DNA from: JACKAQ01 sp965227145
Lineage (GTDB): Bacteria; Calditrichota; Calditrichia; RBG-13-44-9; J075
NCBI GenBank assembly: GCA_965227145.1
Contig: OZ245730.1
Span: 4,898,001 to 4,962,000, forward strand
Reading direction: 5' to 3'
Length of the DNA stretch: 64,000 nucleotides
Part shown: piece by piece, positions 62,548 through 64,000 of the stretch
Layout: the number at the start of each line of letters is the position of its first letter
How positions within the stretch are numbered: position 1 is the stretch's first letter
Position numbers and translations under genes: made by a program
The notes under the pieces: model-generated
What the model saw: the letters and a program-made list of their open reading frames with translations, nothing else
What the model was told of the DNA's origin: nothing
Databases searched by the model: none

Positions 62548-62633
62548 TTTTGTCCGGTGGTGCTTCTTTTTCGGTGAGTCGCATTTTCTGATAAATGTGA
62601 TATCGCCGATAATGATAAGACGGAAGAAACTAT

Positions 62634-62861
62634 CTATTTCTGCTTTGAGACATACTGAAACACATCTTCCAAAGGTCTGTTGAATACTTGCGCAATACGG
62701 AAAGCCACCTCCAGCGATGGGGAATATTTGCCGCCCTCGATAGCGTTTACCGTTTGCCGGGTTACGCCAATCTGATCAGCCAATTCCTGCTGGGTCATAT
62801 CGCCATGATGGAACCGGAGGGTTTTGATTTGATTTTGAATCCTGAATATTGACTGGCTCAC
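62634..62861 (-). CDS. small HTH (Cro/C1-type) transcriptional regulator
   Basis: The start is set at GTG 62861, with AAGGG 9 bases upstream and 1 base after the stop of the preceding gene; a longer frame to 62909 overlaps that gene's end. The 75-residue protein is a single Xre-type helix-turn-helix: 'MTQQELADQIGVTRQTVNAIEGGKYSPSL', followed by 'VAFRIAQVFNRPLEDVFQY'. This is the compact type often encoded next to small membrane proteins and usually autoregulatory. A palindrome over the operon promoter (63322-63365) is a likely binding site. Confidence 0.92.
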   Translation of the reverse strand: MSQSIFRIQNQIKTLRFHHGDMTQQELADQIGVTRQTVNAIEGGKYSPSLEVAFRIAQVFNRPLEDVFQYVSKQK

Positions 62862-62862
62862 G

Positions 62863-63282
62863 CTATATTCCCTTCTGATAATACATAACCTGAAAAACAA
62901 GTTTGACAACTTCGGAAATCAGCAGCGAAAACAACAACAAATGTGCAATCCAGACGCTGTTAACAGATACAGCCAAACCGGCAATTGCAGTCAGCACACC
63001 CACACCCAGAATCCATGAGGCGTTACTCTCTGCCCGCCATTCGATGAGCCGGTCCCGCTCATCACGACCTTCGGGTTTGTTGGCAATTGCAGCAACAACA
63101 TGACCAGCCACCTGAACAACCACTAACAAAATAACCGCGACAACAAATAGCGGAACGAATGCCGCAATGTGGTTTACACCACTCAACATCATGTTCGCTG
63201 CAATAACAAAATATAAACCGAGAACCACCAACAGGCTCAACAATTGGATCCATACGCTTTTTTCTGCAAATGTTGCATTCAT
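62863..63282 (-). CDS. small membrane protein, DUF2178-like
   Basis: The ATG at 63282 has GGAG upstream and opens MNATFAEKSVWIQLL; a frame to 63378 would extend across the promoter. The 139-residue protein has four membrane spans (about 12-32, 42-65, 90-108, 112-132). The cytoplasmic loop 'NKPEGRDERDRLIEWRAESNA' is the conserved signature of DUF2178-like proteins. Such genes typically sit before a small HTH regulator, as here (1-base gap). The role is unknown. Confidence 0.85.
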   Translation of the reverse strand: MNATFAEKSVWIQLLSLLVVLGLYFVIAANMMLSGVNHIAAFVPLFVVAVILLVVVQVAGHVVAAIANKPEGRDERDRLIEWRAESNASWILGVGVLTAIAGLAVSVNSVWIAHLLLFSLLISEVVKLVFQVMYYQKGI

Positions 63283-63321
63283 AATATCTCCATGTTTTAT
63301 GACCAAAATTTTTGACGTCAT

Positions 63322-63365
63322 GTAAAATATATTTGACACATCGGCAAATGTCAAGTATTTTTTAC
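63322..63365 (-). promoter_or_regulatory. palindromic promoter/operator of the DUF2178-HTH operon
   Basis: On the minus strand, TTGACA (63354-63349), a 17-base spacer and TATATT (63331-63326) form a near-consensus promoter. The same bases belong to a long inverted repeat: GTAAAATATATTTGACA (63322-63338) and TGTCAAGTATTTTTTAC (63349-63365), with 13 of 17 arm positions complementary and a 10-base centre. A repressor bound here would cover both promoter boxes. Confidence 0.65.
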
Positions 63366-63430
63366 ACGCATCCGACATCTATCGTTCGCGAATAGCCGCA
63401 TCGATCAATTATAATGTGCAAAATCGTATC

Positions 63431-63479
63431 TTGCGCACGAGCGTTTCAACTATTATACTTTATCAAAGTTGTATAATAG
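63431..63479 (+). promoter_or_regulatory. promoter with palindromic operator before the thioesterase gene
   Basis: TTGCGC (63431-63436), 17 bases, TATACT (63454-63459). A perfect inverted repeat, CTATTATAC (63450-63458) and GTATAATAG (63471-63479) with a 12-base centre, covers the -10 box and the probable start of transcription. The distance to the gene start at 63559 is about 90 bases. Confidence 0.5.
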
Positions 63480-63558
63480 ACTCGGAAATCCGCACAGCTT
63501 CTCAATGGAATTGCTGCACAGATAAACACAAAACCGCAAATCGAAAGAAAGGATGTGA

Positions 63559-63990
63559 ATGGAGTTGCTCAATTTTGATGATTTTCCATTGAAAACTTAT
63601 GACAAAATCCGCTATGCCGATACCGATCGGCAGGGACATGTAAACAATGCAACGTTTTCAACATTTTTGGAAACCGGCCGGGTTGAAGTTTTGTACAATC
63701 CGGAATTTCCCGTTCTCTCCGACAACTCAAGCTTCGTAATTGCTTCACTTAAACTGGCATTTTTAAAGGAAATAAAATGGCCGGGGCAGGTAGAAATTGG
63801 AACAGGAATTTTGAAAACCGGCAAAAGTTCGATCCATCTTTATCAACTGCTTTTTCAAAATGGCTCATGCGTCGCCACTGCCGAAACCGTCATTGTTCAA
63901 GTTGACAATACTGGCGGACGGAGCGCCCCGTTAACAGATTTCGCAAAAGAAACGTTGGCAAAATGGACACTAAATTTTGATTCATTATGA
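63559..63990 (+). CDS. acyl-CoA thioesterase, 4HBT hot-dog family
   Basis: A 143-residue hot-dog-fold protein with the YbgC/4HBT signature YADTDRQGHVNNATF, in which the Asp and His-Val-Asn-Asn segment form the active site. The strand pattern 'SFVIASLKLAFLKEIKWPGQVEIGTGILKTGKSS' and 'SCVATAETVIVQVD' is typical. It hydrolyses acyl-CoA or acyl carrier protein thioesters in the cytoplasm; the chain preference is unknown. An AAAGGATG ribosome-binding region lies before the ATG. Its stop overlaps the start of the next gene (ATGA), implying coupled translation. Confidence 0.93.
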   Translation: MELLNFDDFPLKTYDKIRYADTDRQGHVNNATFSTFLETGRVEVLYNPEFPVLSDNSSFVIASLKLAFLKEIKWPGQVEIGTGILKTGKSSIHLYQLLFQNGSCVATAETVIVQVDNTGGRSAPLTDFAKETLAKWTLNFDSL

Positions 63991-64000
63991 AAAAAATCGC
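63987..64000 (+). CDS. start of a further gene, truncated by the window end
   Basis: ATG at 63987 overlaps the thioesterase stop (ATGA), and the frame reads Met-Lys-Lys-Ile before the window ends. The Lys-Lys start is typical of a signal peptide, but only four full codons are visible, so nothing can be said about function. Confidence 0.4.

Overview
The window looks like a chromosomal segment of a Gram-negative bacterium of the FCB group, most like Calditrichota/KSB1-type lineages. At least five secreted proteins end in a type IX secretion-like sorting domain with the NYPNPFNP signature. There are many lipoproteins and outer-membrane-type proteins, a LruC-domain protein, and vegetative promoters close to TTGACA-17-TATATT. 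There are no phage genes, transposases or CRISPR arrays. The lineage is inferred from protein style only; there is no rRNA.

Layout. 1-5.9 kb: the end of an M1-type peptidase, a membrane protein, a diheme cytochrome c, a metallophosphoesterase, a lipobox-bearing HiPIP behind a promoter with a Fur-like palindrome, and a C1B-type cysteine peptidase. 6.0-9.9 kb: a compact cluster resembling RiPP (ribosomally made, modified peptide) biosynthesis: HprK-like kinase, radical SAM/SPASM-like protein, a 54-residue peptide with a lasso-type leader motif, a secreted sorting-domain protein that overlaps the peptide gene, and a PqqD-like carrier, closed by a strong terminator. This is the best candidate for an undescribed system. 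9.9-14.0 kb, minus strand: a paralogue of that secreted protein, a lipoprotein and a secreted alpha-amylase, probably one operon. 14-23 kb: dienelactone hydrolase, NAD synthase, a barrel-like protein, a PhoB/PhoR-type two-component pair and a matrixin-like secreted protein. 23.6-38 kb: RarA, TatD, a YhcC-type radical SAM protein, a LruC lipoprotein, an M23 peptidase, a small Gln/Met-rich protein, an M49-like lipoprotein, a STAS protein, glutamate dehydrogenase and an aminotransferase with a structured leader region. 38.1-44.6 kb: five co-directional genes (lipoprotein, GAF/sigma-54 activator, Kelch protein, Ser/Thr kinase with PEGA repeats, TPR-like protein). 44.6-52.5 kb: a repeat lipoprotein, a VWA lipoprotein, an NtrC-type regulator, DsbD, DinB-like and PgpA. 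52.9-64 kb: a large propeller protein, two amidohydrolases, pyruvate dehydrogenase AceE, an atypical response regulator, tRNA-Phe, an HTH/membrane-protein operon under a palindromic promoter, and a thioesterase.

Most of the window is housekeeping and envelope or secretion functions. Several start sites were moved from the longest open frame to starts with a ribosome-binding site and a sensible signal peptide; each entry says where. All functional names come from motifs read by eye; no database search was possible.
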